Part shown: positions 12,481 through 26,202 of the stretch, piece after piece | Position numbering within the stretch: the first letter of the stretch is position 1 | Layout: the number at the start of each line of letters is the position of its first letter | Assembly: GCA_035610835.1 (NCBI GenBank) | Contig: CM069458.1 | Coordinates: 32,017,449 to 32,081,448, forward strand | Source: Ophiura sarsii | Taxonomy: Eukaryota; Echinodermata; Ophiuroidea; Amphilepidida; Ophiuridae | Direction of reading: 5' to 3' | DNA: 64,000 nt | The notes under the pieces: model-generated | Told to the model about the DNA's origin: nothing | Databases searched by the model: none | What the model saw: only the letters and a program-made list of their open reading frames with translations | Translations under genes and position numbers: made by a program

Positions 12481-13313
12481 TACTATACAATTGCTCAACT
12501 TCCAGGACTCATGATGCACATCGCTGTAATCACATTATGCATGTTCCTCACATTCCGTTCATGTGGAATTTTGCACAACATTAATAATAATAATAATATT
12601 AATGATTATTTCAATCTGAAATTTAAAAAGTATCATCGTGGACACTCTTTTTTCTCTTCACTGCCTCTTTCCCTCTCTCGTTCTAGTCGCTTTATTAAGC
12701 TCAATAGTGTACGCGTTTATATGAAAGTGCAGCTTTACAGTTCAGAAAACATTAATCTGTACTTTGGCAACACAAATAGCTGTTATTGTAAGTTTGGTAC
12801 CATAATATTTCTACAAGTCCTCTATATTCAAATATGATTTACCGGAGATATAGAGCTTTAAAAAGGTTTCGAAACTTTTGGAACACCCTGTACTCCGATG
12901 CAAATCCGTGCGATTGTAATCTTTAAAGTGTAAATTGTTAACTTAGGCACTTAACTTACCGCCTGGTACATCACGCTTCACTTGATCAGTGACCACAAAT
13001 AACGTGCAAGTGTGTTTATGAAGTTAAATTTAAAGGAATGTATTGTATGTCCAATGGAAAGGAGTATCATGTCAGAATTATTTGTACGAAAGCTAAATGC
13101 AACGCAGCGTGTGTATGTTTTAGGTGACAACATACACAGTCTAATATCAAGTCTTGTGTTAAGGTAAAATGAGGCAAATAAGAAAATGCAGTGGAAATAA
13201 CAAATAAATAACTAAAAGAAATAAAACCAACTTGCATTGAAGTGACAATAACTCCCTAATACAACCAACTAATTTTCACGAAATTAACCAGAAATATACT
13301 TAAGCTGCATTCA

Positions 13314-13513
13314 GACAGGCGTACATTGGGTCGGAGTAAGGTCGGAGTAACGATTGGTCGCGTTAAAGATCGGAGTAGTGACCGTGTGGACGGCACTCGT
13401 ATTAATTAATCCGACCTTACTCCGACCCGATTTAATCCTGAGATTTTTTCGGAAGTAACGCGCTAACACGACCTGCAGGTCGGAGTAGTACGCCAGTCAG
13501 TGTGGATGCACTT
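13314..13513. mobile_element. Imperfect foldback, ggtcggagta words, at the A/B junction
   Basis: Ends are gctgcattcagacaggcgta and, reversed, gtgcatccacactgactggc. The interior repeats ggtcggagta and its complement. It sits where the A-B junction has lost the start of unit B. A 122-codon minus-strand ORF runs across it (13432-13800). It is unrecognised and partly translated from the element. Confidence 0.5.
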
Positions 13514-15857
13514 AACACGATCTCTGGCGTAAAACCTTCGCCAATGATGTGGCGCTGCCACAAACGCATCCGATGTTGCTCATCCCTATCAGATCGCCTG
13601 CCTTGAAAAAATACTGATGTTGTCATCAGCATAGGCATTAAATCTTGTATACCACCATGTCCATTAAGAGACGGAAAATTAGTAACAACAAGAGAAATTT
13701 CGATCTTGAATTCATGTTTACAAGCGAGCGATAAATAAACCTGGCTGAAATAATCAGAATTGTGGTACCTAGGCCGCACGTCAATTTGTATCGCCCTCAA
13801 GCCGTGAAACGGGCTCTCGTTCCGGTGCTATCTGATAATAACTTTATCGTAAATACTACCAAAAATATATTCAGAACTTAAATGGACCTTTAAAGTTCAA
13901 ACGTGACAAATTTAAAATCCAGGTGATTTATAACTCGTGCATATAAATTCAGCATCATTTTAGATTAATCAAGAATAATAGTATTTTCTTTGTAAGTTCG
14001 GACGGGATCTTTTTACTATTTCTATACTAGTATTGTATCTCAAATCTCAGTGTTATGTCTTATGTGTAGTAATCTAACACAGGTTATTGACATCACATGT
14101 TCAAAAACCGTGTTTGTTTTGTAGATGATGTAACTACAAGACATGATCAGATAACATTTCCCAATAATAATATTTTGAGAGACTATCCCGTATTGAATAG
14201 ATAACTTCATGGGATTACATGTATAGTCGATTGTAGGAGGTATAATGATTACATTATATTTATGGCAGATATATGATATATTCTTATGCTACATTTTGCC
14301 GTGGGGATATGCGATATTCCGTGTTGTGTACCCCAACTCTTGAAAGAATCGGGATATACACACTTCTCTAAAAGCATTCAGTACGCGTGTTACTACTTGA
14401 AGTAAAACAAATTGAATAAAATATATGATTTCTAGAAACTTCTTTTAACTTCTCCACTGTCAATAGCACAATACATAATGCATATGTTGCGAGGACGGCA
14501 CTTAAGAATCAGAATGGAATTGATAATAAGAAGTGTATATAGAACAGTATAATATGGTTTGATGATCGATTTTAGTATTTAGCAGGAGGAGATTTCAGAA
14601 CAACAAATGCAACCTTCACTGTTGATGGTTGATTATCTCATTCAATTATGATTCCAATTTATTACAAAACAAATCGCTCTCTGTAATGAAAAGATGATAC
14701 TATCTTAAGCGACGGATATTTTTGTTAGCAAGTTATATGTATATCATCTGTCGCATAGGCTACCAGATAATCAAGATTCTTTATCAAGAGCAATCAGGTC
14801 AACTGTCTAACAAACTGCAATGACAGAATACAACGTTTACCACTTAATTTTCCCACACAGGTGAATATATTAATTCATCTCACCAAAAACCTGAAAACAT
14901 AAACGATATAGCAACGGGCAATAACGGATGTCGGGTTGACAAGTGTGTCTGCAATATCTTATCGTCATTTATTACCTATACATAAATATGCTCTGGAAAA
15001 ATGAATAATAAATGAATACATAAGAGTTGGTCATGGTTTTGAAGAAAAAAAAACACCCGAGCTATTATATTTGAGTCTTTATGATATTCATCGGCCAAGG
15101 GACGCACCTTAAGAGTATTTTCTATACCAAATAAGGATACGTTAAAGAGAAGGAAGGGGCAGTCTATATATTGATTGAATATAATAATTATGTCCTACAG
15201 AATTCAGACCTAATCCGGACGAAAGTTTAATAGCTTGAAACTGAGCCGACAGCAAACCCGTTAAACTGTTTATTTCCATTATCATTCCGACTACTGTGTG
15301 CCTTCCGTATTAATCGAATCAATCGTTTACGCTATACGAACAAGTTTGCATGGTTTCCTATATCGATGAAAGGGGTATACTACACTTGATGAACTGCATA
15401 TAGTTGAATGGACATAACCTTTAGCCAAACGCAGAAAAAGCGAATTCCTCTTCTAAACTGATGTATTATTCTACACTGGGAAACAGTTTACCAAGTGTAT
15501 GTTTTTTTAATTGAAGATATGGAATAGTAATCAAAGTCATTCATGATCGTAAAAATCCTAAAAAAGGTGTAAAGATGCTAGGATTAAGAGATTTGTATTG
15601 CATACCCTTTGACGACCGATCGTAAATATATTCTATGCCCACACCAACCGCACAATCTGTTTATTGTCCATAATATGTTTAGGGTCTTTTAAATAATATT
15701 TCAAATATTGAGAGAAAAAAGGATCAACCCCAGAGTCGTTATTCAATAATTGGTCCCTTCTTGCCGTTGATTTCGCAACACATACTTATTTATTGCTCGT
15801 CACCTATCAATAGAGAATAGAGCGTTCCGTGATAGGTGACGAGCTGCACTTTACACA

Positions 15858-16395
15858 ACGTTGTTGCATGTTATATACGTCATTCATATATTCTTGTTCA
15901 TTGATTGGTTAAAAGTGGGTCATCAAAAATAAACACGCTATTTTGCCAAAAGTACTATTTACGGCTCCCAAAAGTACTATTTACGTCCCCCAAAAGTACT
16001 ATTTACGTCTCCCAAGAAGACTATTTACGGCGCACCAGTGCGCAGTTAGTAGTTTTACGCGGCGTTGTACTCCGCGTGACGCGAGAGGGCGCACAATTTG
16101 CTTCCCCGGGCGCAGCGTGACGATCGTTCGATGCACTGCCTTTGAATTGAACTTTTTAAACTTTTTAACTGATGAAGATTTGAACTTACCAGATGATTTT
16201 TGAATTTTAACTTTATGGAACTAGAAATATATGAATGACGTATAAAACAAATATATACTGCCTTTATTCGAGTCTCTGGATTAAAACTATGCTATGCCCC
16301 TCAGCAAAATAGCACTATGCAGTCACCTCGGGTCCATAGTTTTAACCAGAGTCTCTCATGGCAGTATATATTTGTACACTATACACGAAACGGCA
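15858..16395. mobile_element. Private insertion in copy B with two inverted-repeat pairs
   Basis: It is absent from copy A at 9580-9595. Arms tatacgtcattcatatatt (about 15874) and its complement (about 16222-16246) enclose a GC-rich centre. A second foldback runs about 16247-16372 (aaatatatactgcc with gtctctggattaaaactatg, reversed on the right). A four-copy 22-bp minisatellite lies inside. Confidence 0.6.
15945..16031. repeat. 22-bp minisatellite, four copies
   Basis: Four tandem copies of about ccaaaagtactatttacggc with small changes. Overlapping ORFs here (71 and 86 codons) repeat the translation and look like by-products, not genes. Confidence 0.85.
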
Positions 16396-19266
16396 GAATC
16401 CGACATTTGAAATAATGAAGGTTTTCAAAAGCAAAATAGAACTTACTATCGATTTCCATGAACGATGTCACTAGCCCGATCACAATAATGTAACAGGTCG
16501 ATTGGCCTAATTAAAATGACGAATCGTTTACGATTTAAATGCTAATCAATAGCTGCAATTACTTGAAACAACCATTGACTTCAATCCAACCCGTGAATGA
16601 CTTGATCCTTTTGAATGTCATTGTCAGTGATTTGTATTTGTAGGAATTAGGAATTTGTGTTTAGACTCATACTCCAAAACCCACTAACCGCAACCTAAAG
16701 GATGTTATGTCTTTTAAGACAAGGGTTAATTAGTATCGTTTCTTATATGATTAATCTGATCGTCTGATAATCTTCGTGAGTCAGGTTCGTGCACGGAAAA
16801 AGGAAGTTTTACCCGCGGATGAGAACATTTGACGTACATTGCCTAAAGTCCAATTCCCCCGAGAATGCACCAAGCCTCCTTTCTTCGAAATTTTCTCTTA
16901 TTTACGGACATTAAAGCAAAGCGTGTCGATTTATTTCCTACCAACATAATTGTCTGGTCGCACGATAGTGATCTATTGGAGTTTTTAGGAGCTCAATCAT
17001 TTTAGAAAAGGTGCATCCGCCTCAAGTAACAATCTGGGGCGTATGAGTAATCCCTTGACATTATTGGACTAAAACTGTTCCATTCAGATCGTGAACCTTC
17101 AACATAATATGAAATATCATCAAATCTATATACCTTCACAAACAGATATGAACAAACGTTGATAAACAACACGAAGTGATCAACTGCAAGATATTTCAAG
17201 TCCAGGAGGTTTTCAGAAAATAAATCTATCGTCAACTACTGTGAGATTGAAAGAAGACACAGGGAAGACAATGAAAAACGTTTAGATGACGGAGATGAGA
17301 TCATTATTCTTGTTTGAAACCAGCATTCATCATACGCTCAGTATGCCGAGATGAGGTGTGATAATGTCAACGTGGTAAAATAGGCTTGATCTCTTAACTA
17401 GCCTATGAAGCAATCTATTACCGCATAATTAGAAACAAAATATCAACTCCGGACCAGCAACAAACAGTTGTTGTACATTTGTTGTTGAATAAAGCTAAGC
17501 TAATCAAACTTATCAAATGCCAACGTACAGACATTGCCATGACCGTATAATTGGATTTGTACTTACCATAAGGAACACATGTTCTTGTCATTTATAGAGT
17601 TGGCATCTAGAAACTATTATTTTACAATTGTGTTCAACAAGATTGGTGGCATTAAGGATCTCGTGGATTAAGCTGTCCTTTTTCTGGACATAAATGTTAA
17701 CTAGAAATGATGGGGTTTTTCTTCTCTATTCCGAGCAACTTATGATATTATGTTTTTATGAATTAGGCTAGCAGTCAACAAAGGAATCAATTTTTAGAGA
17801 GGTAATAATTAACCGTAATAAAATTGGAAAATAGGTCACTACTTTATAGTTTTCTTTTGACCTTAAGCATCCACAAAAGTGTTTGTAAAAACGAAGAATT
17901 GAATCTAAATATTGGAAATAACATTTTTATTAGGAGTATAGTTTGTACGAGTGATCAAGCTGTTTTTATATATTTATCGATGGCTATTTTTAAAGTTAAA
18001 TTTGCAGTGTAAAAATGAAAACATATTTGGATAGAGAAAACTTGCAGAATTATTTTGATACCTAACTTGACCCTTTTTTGAGGCCTCTTAATATAAATCA
18101 CTCGCTGAACGGTTTGTTCATATAAATAATAATAATAATAAACGGTGCTTATATAGCGCAATTCCAAAATTGATCATTGATCATATAACTCGAAACATAA
18201 CTAAAAATACCATACAATTGCTCGACTCATGATGTATATCGCTGCAATCACATTCTGCATGTTCCTCACATTCCGTTCGTGTGAAATGTTGTCAAAAAGG
18301 CTCTCACTTATACATTTTGTGCACAACATTAGTGATAATAATATTAATGATTATTTCAATCTGAAATTAAAAAGAATCATCGTGGACACTCTTTTTTTCT
18401 CTACACTGCCTCTTTCCCTCTCTCGTTCTAGTCGCTTTATTAAGCTCAATATTGTACGCGTATATATAAAAGTGCAGTTTTACAGTTCAGAAAACATTCA
18501 TCTGTACTTTGGCAACACACATAGCTGTTATTGTAAGTTTGGTACCATAATATTTCTACAGGTCCTCTGTATTCAAATATGATTTTTTTTTTTATCCCGC
18601 AAATTATATTACCGGAGATATAGAGCTTTAAAAAGGTTTCGAAACTTTTGGAACACCCTGTACTCTGATGCATATCCGTGCGATTGTAATCTTTAAAGTG
18701 TAAATTGTTAACTTAGGCACTTAATTTACCGCCTGGTACATCAAGCCTCACTTGATCAGTGACCACAAATAACGTGCATGTGTGTTCATGAAGTTAAATT
18801 TAAAGGAAAGGAGTATCATGTCAGAATTATTTGTACGAAAGCTAAATGCAACGTCAATGTCCGCTGTTTTAGGTGAAAACATACACAGGCTAATAGCAAG
18901 TCTAGTGATAAGGTAAACTGAGGCAAATAAAAAAAAACATTGGAAATAACAAATAAATAAATAAAAGAAATAAAACCAACTTGCATTGAAGTGACAATAA
19001 CTCCCATACAACCAACTGATTTTCACGAAATTGACCAGAAATATACTTAGCAATACAAATATTATCCTTACACATTGATATCGAATATAATTTATTGGCT
19101 ATCAATTTAGTATTCTAAAATATACAGTATTTACAATGTCTGCAATAATCAATGTGACGCCCGAAACAATGTCATGTATACATACATATAATGGTCTTAT
19201 TCTTTACATAGTAATATTATTCAACCCAGAATATATTGATTGCGTGATCCCCCATCTATAAACATA

Positions 19267-19610
19267 AGGCAAAACAAAAATGTTTGATTCTCCATGGATC
19301 ACTTTTAAAAGTTGGGTAGGTCGGTCGGGAATTTTTTTTTCTCTCACTTACCCTTTTTTCAGGTACCAAAAGTAAAATGTGATGTACTTGTTGTGGTAAC
19401 CAAAACGGGGAACAAAATCTTTAATATTTTGATGAGTATTTTTATTTTCTCAACACTTAATAAAAAAAAAATTAAAATAAAATATTTGATTTTCGACTAA
19501 TATTTGTAAAAATATGGAATTTAAAATTTAAAAAAAGTTTTTGGCTCGGAATGATTAAGAGAGTCGGGCGGACGAGAACCATCAAACAATTTTTTTTTGT
19601 TTTGGGGCCT
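19267..19610. mobile_element. Inverted-repeat element in copy C
   Basis: It is absent from the same position in copy D (about 23685-23700). Left end is aggcaaaacaaaaatgtttg then attctcc. The right end reversed is aggccccaaaac, then a longer A-run, ttgtttgatggttctcgtcc. Subterminal gtcggtcggg and gagtcgggcgg are also inverted. A TA at the left flank is only partly matched at the right. Confidence 0.6.
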
Positions 19611-22600
19611 AATGCTAGTACATGTGGTAATATGCGTAATGAGTGAAATGTTGGAAACAGCTTTCCCCCAGGCCATATTCTCAAGGGACTGATAGGGTAC
19701 AAGCTGACCCTAAACGTTACACGATATCCTTCGCGATGCATAATAATACTTTGCAAATCTTCTTACTTTATACAAAAAAATACGTCGCAAGTGGTACCTA
19801 ATTATTCGAGCTATAGCGGTGATGAGCGCGAAATGATTCCGTCAATAATTAATGAAAACGCGATAAGAGGAGGAAAGAAAAAGACGACAATAACATGCAT
19901 ATTTCATAACTTCTCATGCGAATGACAAACCAGCCGTGGGCTTGCTCATTCGCGACGGAAACGAGAAGAGGTAGATAGCGGTGTTCCTTTCTGAAATTTT
20001 ACAGGAAAGTAAAGCTAAAGGCACGTACCAACAATGACGGTCGAAATTATATTGACTATCGACGTGTTTTATTTAAGACCCACCCAATCATTTACTATAT
20101 AGATTACAAATATACACCATTTATTTAATAGTATCATTAGGTGTAGACATTTCCCCTCTATTTGTATTAATTTAATTTATTAAATCTTAATGCGGGTTGA
20201 AGGATCATAAGAAATAAGCCAATCTTGGAAAGCAAAAAAATATCAAAATTTTCAAAGATGTGCGAATATTTGAGTGTAGGCCATTATCAGTATTCCACTA
20301 AACGGAAGCGCATTCGGCATGAGTGCTATTTAGTGACGCACTGCCGTCAAATTTTACACGGCGATGCATCAAGTGACGGGAGTCCGTCTCCGCTGAGGGA
20401 CGGATAAGTCCGATATTTCAATAGAGGGCGGGCTTGAGAACGGGACAACATTTCCAAGGGAACGGCCTTCCGTCAAAGTATTTTTTAGATGGAAGAAAAT
20501 CCTATTTCGCCGATTTTCGATCGTCTTTTGTCTCTGAGCTAGTGTTTAAAGATTAATAATTATATGTTACTACTTATATGTTTATATTTAATGTCAACAT
20601 TATCACACTAAAAAATCATTAAAATGGTGTAAACTCGCCTAGAATATGGTATTCACATCGCGGTATATAGGCTCAAAAGGTGTAATTTTACCTGTTTTGC
20701 GATATGTAGGGTTCAAAGGTGAGAAAAAAACCCATTGGACTGGTTGTCGCGAAGACTTCTGGTACTTAGGCCGCACTCAATTTGTTAAGATCTTCATTTT
20801 TAAGCAAATATTTAGGGTTGAAAAGCGAAAATGCAATCATTGCAGAAATTGACGGGTACTCACACTCGTCAATTTTTAAAACCCTCAAGCCGTGAAACGG
20901 GCTCTCGTTCCTGAGCTATCTGATAATAACTTTATCGTGAATACTAACTAGAATATATTCAGAACTTAAATGGACCTTTAAAGTTCAAAACGTGACAAAT
21001 TTAAAATCCAGGTGATTCATAACTCGTGCATTTAAATTCAGTATCATTTTTGATTAATCAAGAATAATAGTATTTTCTTTGTAAGTTCTGACGGGATCCT
21101 TTTACTATTTCTATACTAGTATTGTATCTCAAATCTCAGTATTATGTCTTATGTGTAGTAATCTAACACAGGTTATTGACATCACATGTTCAAAAACCGT
21201 GTTTGTTTTGTAGATGATGTAAATACAAGACATGATCAGATAACATTTCCCAATAATAATATTTTGAGAGACTATCCCGTATTGAATAGATAACTTCATG
21301 GGATTACATGTATAGTCAATTGTAGGAGGTATAATGATTACATTATATTTATGGCAGATATATGATATATTCTTTACGCTACATTTTGCCATGGGGATAT
21401 GCGATCTTCCGTGTTGTGCACCCCAACTCTTGAAAGAATCGGGATATACACACTTCTCTAAAAGCATTCAGTACGCGTGTTACTACTTGAAGTAAAACAA
21501 ATGGAATAAAATATATGATTTCTAGAAACTCCTTTTAACTTCTCCACTGTCAATAGCACAATACATAATGCATATGTTGCGAGGACAGCACTTAAGAATC
21601 AGAATGGAATTGATAATAAGAAGTGTATATAGAACAGTATAATATGGTTTGATGATCGATTTTAGTATTTAGCAGGAGGAGATTTCAAAACAACAAATGC
21701 AACCTTCACTGTTGATTATCTCATTCAATTATGAGTCCAATTTATTACAAAACAAATCGCTCTCTGTATTGAAAAGATGATATTATCTTAAGCGACGGAT
21801 ATTTTTTAGCAAGTTATATGTATATCATCTGTCGCATAGTCTACCAGATAATCAAGATTCTTTTATCAAGAGCAATCAGGTCAACTGTCTAACAAACTGC
21901 AATGACAGAATAGAATGTTTACCACTTAATTTTCCCACACAGGTGAAGATATTAATTCATCTCACAAAAAACCTGAGACATAAACGATATTGTGACATAG
22001 CAAAGGGCAATAACGGATGTCGGGTTGACAAGTGTGTCTGCAATATCTTATCGTCATTTATTACATATACATAAATATGCTCTGGAAAAATGAATAATAA
22101 TGAATACATAAGAGTTGGTCATGGTTTTGAAGAAGAAAAAAACCACCCGTGCTATGTTTGAGTCTTTATGATATTCATCGGCCAAGGGACGCACCTTAAG
22201 AGTATTTTCTATACCAAATAAGGATACGTTAAAGAGAAGGAAGGGGCAGTCTATATATTGATTGAATATAATAATTATGTCCTACAGAATTCAGACCTAA
22301 TCCTGACGAAAGTTTAATAGCTTGAAACTGATCCGACGGCAAACCCGTTAAACCTGTTTATTTCCATTATCATTTCGATGACTGTATACCTTCCGTATTA
22401 ATCGAATCAATCGTTTACGCTATACGAACAAGTTTGCATGGTTTCCTATATCGATGAAAGGGGTATACTACACTTGATGAACTGCATATAGTTGAATGGA
22501 CATAACATTTAGCCAAACGCAGAAAAAGCGAATTCCTCTTCTAAACTGATGTATTATTCTACACTGGGAAACAGTTTACCAAGTGTATGTTTTTTTAATT

Positions 22601-22981
22601 GAAGATATGGAATAGTAATCAAAGTCATCCATGATCGTAAAAATCCTAAAAAAGGTGTAAAGATGCTAGGATTAAGAGATTTGTATTGCATACACTTTAA
22701 CGACCGATCGAAAATATATTCTGCGCCCACACCAACCACACAATATATTAAGGATTATTTCAATCTGAAATTATAAAGAATCATCGTGGACACTCTTTTT
22801 TCTCTCACTGCCTATTTCCCTCTCTCGATCCAGTCGCTTCATTAAGCTCAATATTGTACGCATTTATATGAAAGTGCAGCTTTACAGTTCAGAAAACATT
22901 CATCTGTACTTTGGCAACACAAATAGCTGTTATTGTAAGTTTGGTACCAACATAATTCTACAAGTTCTCTCTATTCAATTG

Positions 22982-23002
22982 GTTGTTGTTGTTGTTGTTG
23001 TT
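22982..23002. repeat. (gtt)n microsatellite
   Basis: Seven gtt units, inside copy C. It replaces a short T-run in copy B. Confidence 0.95.
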
Positions 23003-24407
23003 TTATACTGCAAATTATATTATATCGAAACCTTTGGGACACTCTGTAGTCTGTACTCTGATGCATATCCGTGCGATAGTAATCTTTGAAGTGTAAATTG
23101 TCAACTTAGGCACTTAACTTACCGACTGGTACATCAAGCCTCACTTGTTCAGTGACCGCAAATAACGTACATGTATGTTTATTAAGTTAAATGTAAAGGA
23201 ATGTATTGTACGTATGTCCATAAAGGAAAGGCGTATCATGTCAAAATTATGTGTACGAAAGCTAAATGCAAGGTCAATGTCCGCTGTTTTAGGTGAAAAC
23301 ATACACAGGCAAATAGCAAGTCTAGTGATAAGGTAAACTGGGCCAAATAAGAAAAATCAAGGTAAATAACAAATAAATAAATAAAATAAATAAAATCAAC
23401 TTGAATTGAAGTGACAATAACTCCCTAATACAACCAACTTATTTTCACTAAATTGACCAGAAATATAACGCAAACATTATCCTTAGGCCTACACATTGAT
23501 ATCGAATATAATTTATTGGCTATCTATCAATGTAATATTTTGATATTATCTATGAAAATATCCAGTATTTACAATGTTTGCAATAATGAATGTCACGCAT
23601 TAACAATGTCATATTAACATAGAATGGTCTTAATCTTTATATAGTCATATTATTCAACCCAGATTGCGTGATCCCCATTTATATACATATGCTATACTAG
23701 TACATATGATAATATGCGTAATAAGTGAAACGTTGGAAACAGCTTTCCCTACGGCCGTGTTCTTAAGGGACTGATAGGGTAAAGCTGACCCTAAACGCTA
23801 CTCGATATCCTTCGCGATGCATAATAGTACTTTGCAAATCTTTTTACATTATCTACAAAATACATCGCAAGTGGTACTTAATTATTCGTGCTATAGCGGT
23901 GATGAGCGCGAAATTACTCCTTCAATAATTAATGAAAACGCTATAAAAGTAAAAGACGACAATAACATGCATATTTCATAACGTCTCACGCGAATGACAA
24001 AACCAGACGTGGGCTTGCTCAGTCGCGACGGAAACGAGAAGAGGGAGGTAGCGGTGTTCCTTTCTGAAATTTTACAGGAAAGTAAAGCTACAGGCACGTA
24101 CCAAAAATGACGGATGAAATTATATTGACTATCGACGTGTTATTAAAGACCCAACCCGTTATTTACTATATGGATTACAAATATATACCATTTATTTAAT
24201 AGTATCATTAGGTGTAGACATGTTCTCTCTATTTTTACAAAACTGCATAAGGCGGTAAAGCCAAAGGCCCGGAGGCTCACAGCGCTTTCAAAGATATAAA
24301 AATAACATAAGAATAATAAATTATAAACATGATAATATAAGAAGCAAACAAAACTTGTCTTAAGTGCCTTCTTGAAAGGCAACAACAAAAACAGACTGTC
24401 ATATATA

Positions 24408-25121
24408 CAGGGTGAATCAAAAAACATTGTGCACGATTTAAAACGACCATTTGACCTTGATGCGTGCATTGAACCATAGAATATCTGTTGTTTGTAAAAA
24501 GCGTTGTTAATCTAGTTTATCCTCCAAAAATGAAAGTAATCGACTGAAAAATAGGCAAACTGCGACACGGTTTGTAAACTGTCCGCGTTTTTCGCCATTC
24601 CAATGGGAATTACACAGCTAAGACATGAATATTACTGCAGCATGATGATATGGAGCACCGTTGCGGCGCAGTGATGTCACTTCGGCTCTGACACGTGCCT
24701 CCCCTTCCTGAAGGATGACTGGTGATTCAGCATCACCAGTCACTGATGCAGGTATTCAGATTGGTCTTTTCATTTGACACTTTGGTATTAGAAGATTTTA
24801 ATCTTAAAACTTACTTATCCCAGATTTTAATCTTAAAACTGCTTACCCCAGAGTTTTTAACAATTGATGCGATTATAATGACCATTTTAGCAAAACCGAT
24901 TTACCGTGTGTAGATCCCATTGGAATGGCAAAAAAAAACCAGTCAGCTTACAAATCTTATCACAGTTTGCTTATTTATCAACCAATTTCTTTCATCTTTT
25001 GGGAGGATAAACTAGATTAATAACGCATTAATATACAGATAACAAAAAATCCATGGTTTAATGCACGCATCAAGGTCAAACGCCCGTTTCAAATCGTCAC
25101 AATGTTTTTTGATTCACCCTG
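24408..25121. mobile_element. Long-TIR element CAGGGTGAATCAAAAAACA
   Basis: Inverted termini of about 190 bp begin CAGGGTGAATCAAAAAACAT and end with the complement. The arms also share gcacgcatcaaggtcaaa and ggaggataaactagatta (reversed). The left flank ends in TA; the right flank is aa. Long arms and a CAGGGTG end resemble Tc1/mariner-type non-autonomous elements, but this is an inference. No transposase ORF. Confidence 0.8.
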
Positions 25122-25639
25122 AATAATCTAAAAAAGTGTTCCGGGAACAAATTGCAAACTATTCCAGTTTCATTTGGGTTATTCACCATCCTTTCCAATT
25201 GGTAGAAGTGTCCAATTTAAGGAATCTAATATTTATGGGGGCTTAGAAAGTAACTAGCCAATCTGGTATATTTCTTGAATATTGTTGGTAAATTCTGATA
25301 AGGGATCTTGTTACCATTATTTTCTATAGTGATATTGTATCTCAAAACTCAGTATTATGTCATACATAAAGTAATCAAATACAGGTTATTGACATCACAT
25401 GTTTTAAAACTATGTTTTTCTTGTAGAAGATGTAACTAAGAGACATGATCGGATAACATTTCCTAATAATAATATTTTGAGAGACTATCCTGTATTGAAT
25501 AGATAACCTCATAGGATTACATATAAATAGTCTTGATGACCGATTGTAGGAGGTATAACGATTACATTACATTTATGGCAGATATTATGATATGTTATTA
25601 TGCTACATTTTGGGGATATGCGATCGGGTCGTGTTTTGT

Positions 25640-25640
<1 letters not shown>

Positions 25641-25674
<34 letters not shown>
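25641..25674. repeat. Poly-C tract, 34 bp
   Basis: Uninterrupted C run. Other such tracts: 28287-28303, 28852-28878, 30032-30051 (G), 31438-31468, 31779-31803 (G), 53180-53204 and 53230-53247 (G). Lengths in an assembly may be unreliable. Confidence 0.95.
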
Positions 25675-26098
25675 ACACTCATAAAAGAATCTGGAAATAC
25701 ACACTTCTCTAACAGCATTCAGTACGCGTGTTATCACTTCAAGTAAAAAATGGAATAAAATATGTGATTTCTAGAAACTCCTTTTAATTTCTCCACTGTC
25801 CATAGCACAATGAATAATGCATATGTTGCGGGGACATCACTTAGGAATCAGAATGGTATTGATAACAGTAAAGTTTATATACGAGTAGAATAGTATAAAA
25901 TAGTTTGGTGAACTATTTCGTATTCAGCAGGAAATTGGCAAACGTCAAGTGCTACTTTCACTTATTATTTTCTGATTAAAACGTGATTCCAATTTATTAC
26001 CAAGCCGATCGCTTCTGTCATAAAAACGCGATAAAATATCCTAAGATCCTCAGTGGCCTATATTTGGTTGCCATTTTTTATTTTTTGTCGTATACTAA

Positions 26099-26202
26099 GG
26101 GATTAAATCATGTTTCAGCGCTCGAGTGAAATAAACACGCAGCACGCGCAGAACGCAAGTTGTCGATTGGTGATGCACAACGCTGAAACATGATTTAATC
26201 CC
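26099..26202. repeat. Hairpin with perfect 22-bp arms
   Basis: gggattaaatcatgtttcag plus cg (26099-26120) is exactly complementary to 26181-26202. The loop of 60 bases is GC-rich. It lies within sequence present only in copy D, so it may be part of an insertion. Confidence 0.85.

Larger units (their letters stand above)
4130..13310 (+). repeat. Tandem paralogous unit, copy A
   Basis: This is the first of four head-to-tail copies. Marker blocks in order: gtgaaacgttggaaacagct (4217), agcgcgaaattacgcc (4398), ttcagaacttaaaatggacc (5489), a conserved core (5707), gagttggccatggttttgaa (6887), taattatgtcctaca (8916), gttccgtgataggtgacga (9555), gtcgattgtcctaattg (10697), gacacagggaagacaatg (11453), cttatatagcgcaattcc (12419), and cgaaacttttggaacaccct (12868). 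Non-triplet indels between copies argue against long coding exons. This copy carries private insertions at 6619-6879, 7779-8894 and 9702-10658 that are absent from B. Confidence 0.85.
13745..19080 (+). repeat. Tandem paralogous unit, copy B
   Basis: It is collinear with copy A from ccctcaagccgtgaaacgg (13793) onward, but lacks A's 4130-5410 part and A's 6945-7495 segment. It has a private insertion at about 15858-16395. The B-to-C junction (about 19040-19230) matches the C-to-D junction (about 23455-23660), which shows true head-to-tail tandem order. Confidence 0.85.
19080..23515 (+). repeat. Tandem paralogous unit, copy C (internally deleted)
   Basis: It is collinear with A, including the foldback at 20282-20928 and the core block near 21204. 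Near 22740 it jumps from the counterpart of A about 9390 to that of A about 12590, so the middle third is missing. It carries a private insertion at 19267-19610. Confidence 0.85.

Noticed and set aside
13432..13800. 122-codon minus-strand ORF as a gene fragment
   Set aside because: It overlaps an inverted-repeat element and a deletion junction, and I recognise no domain. A transposase N-terminus was considered but no motif supports it.
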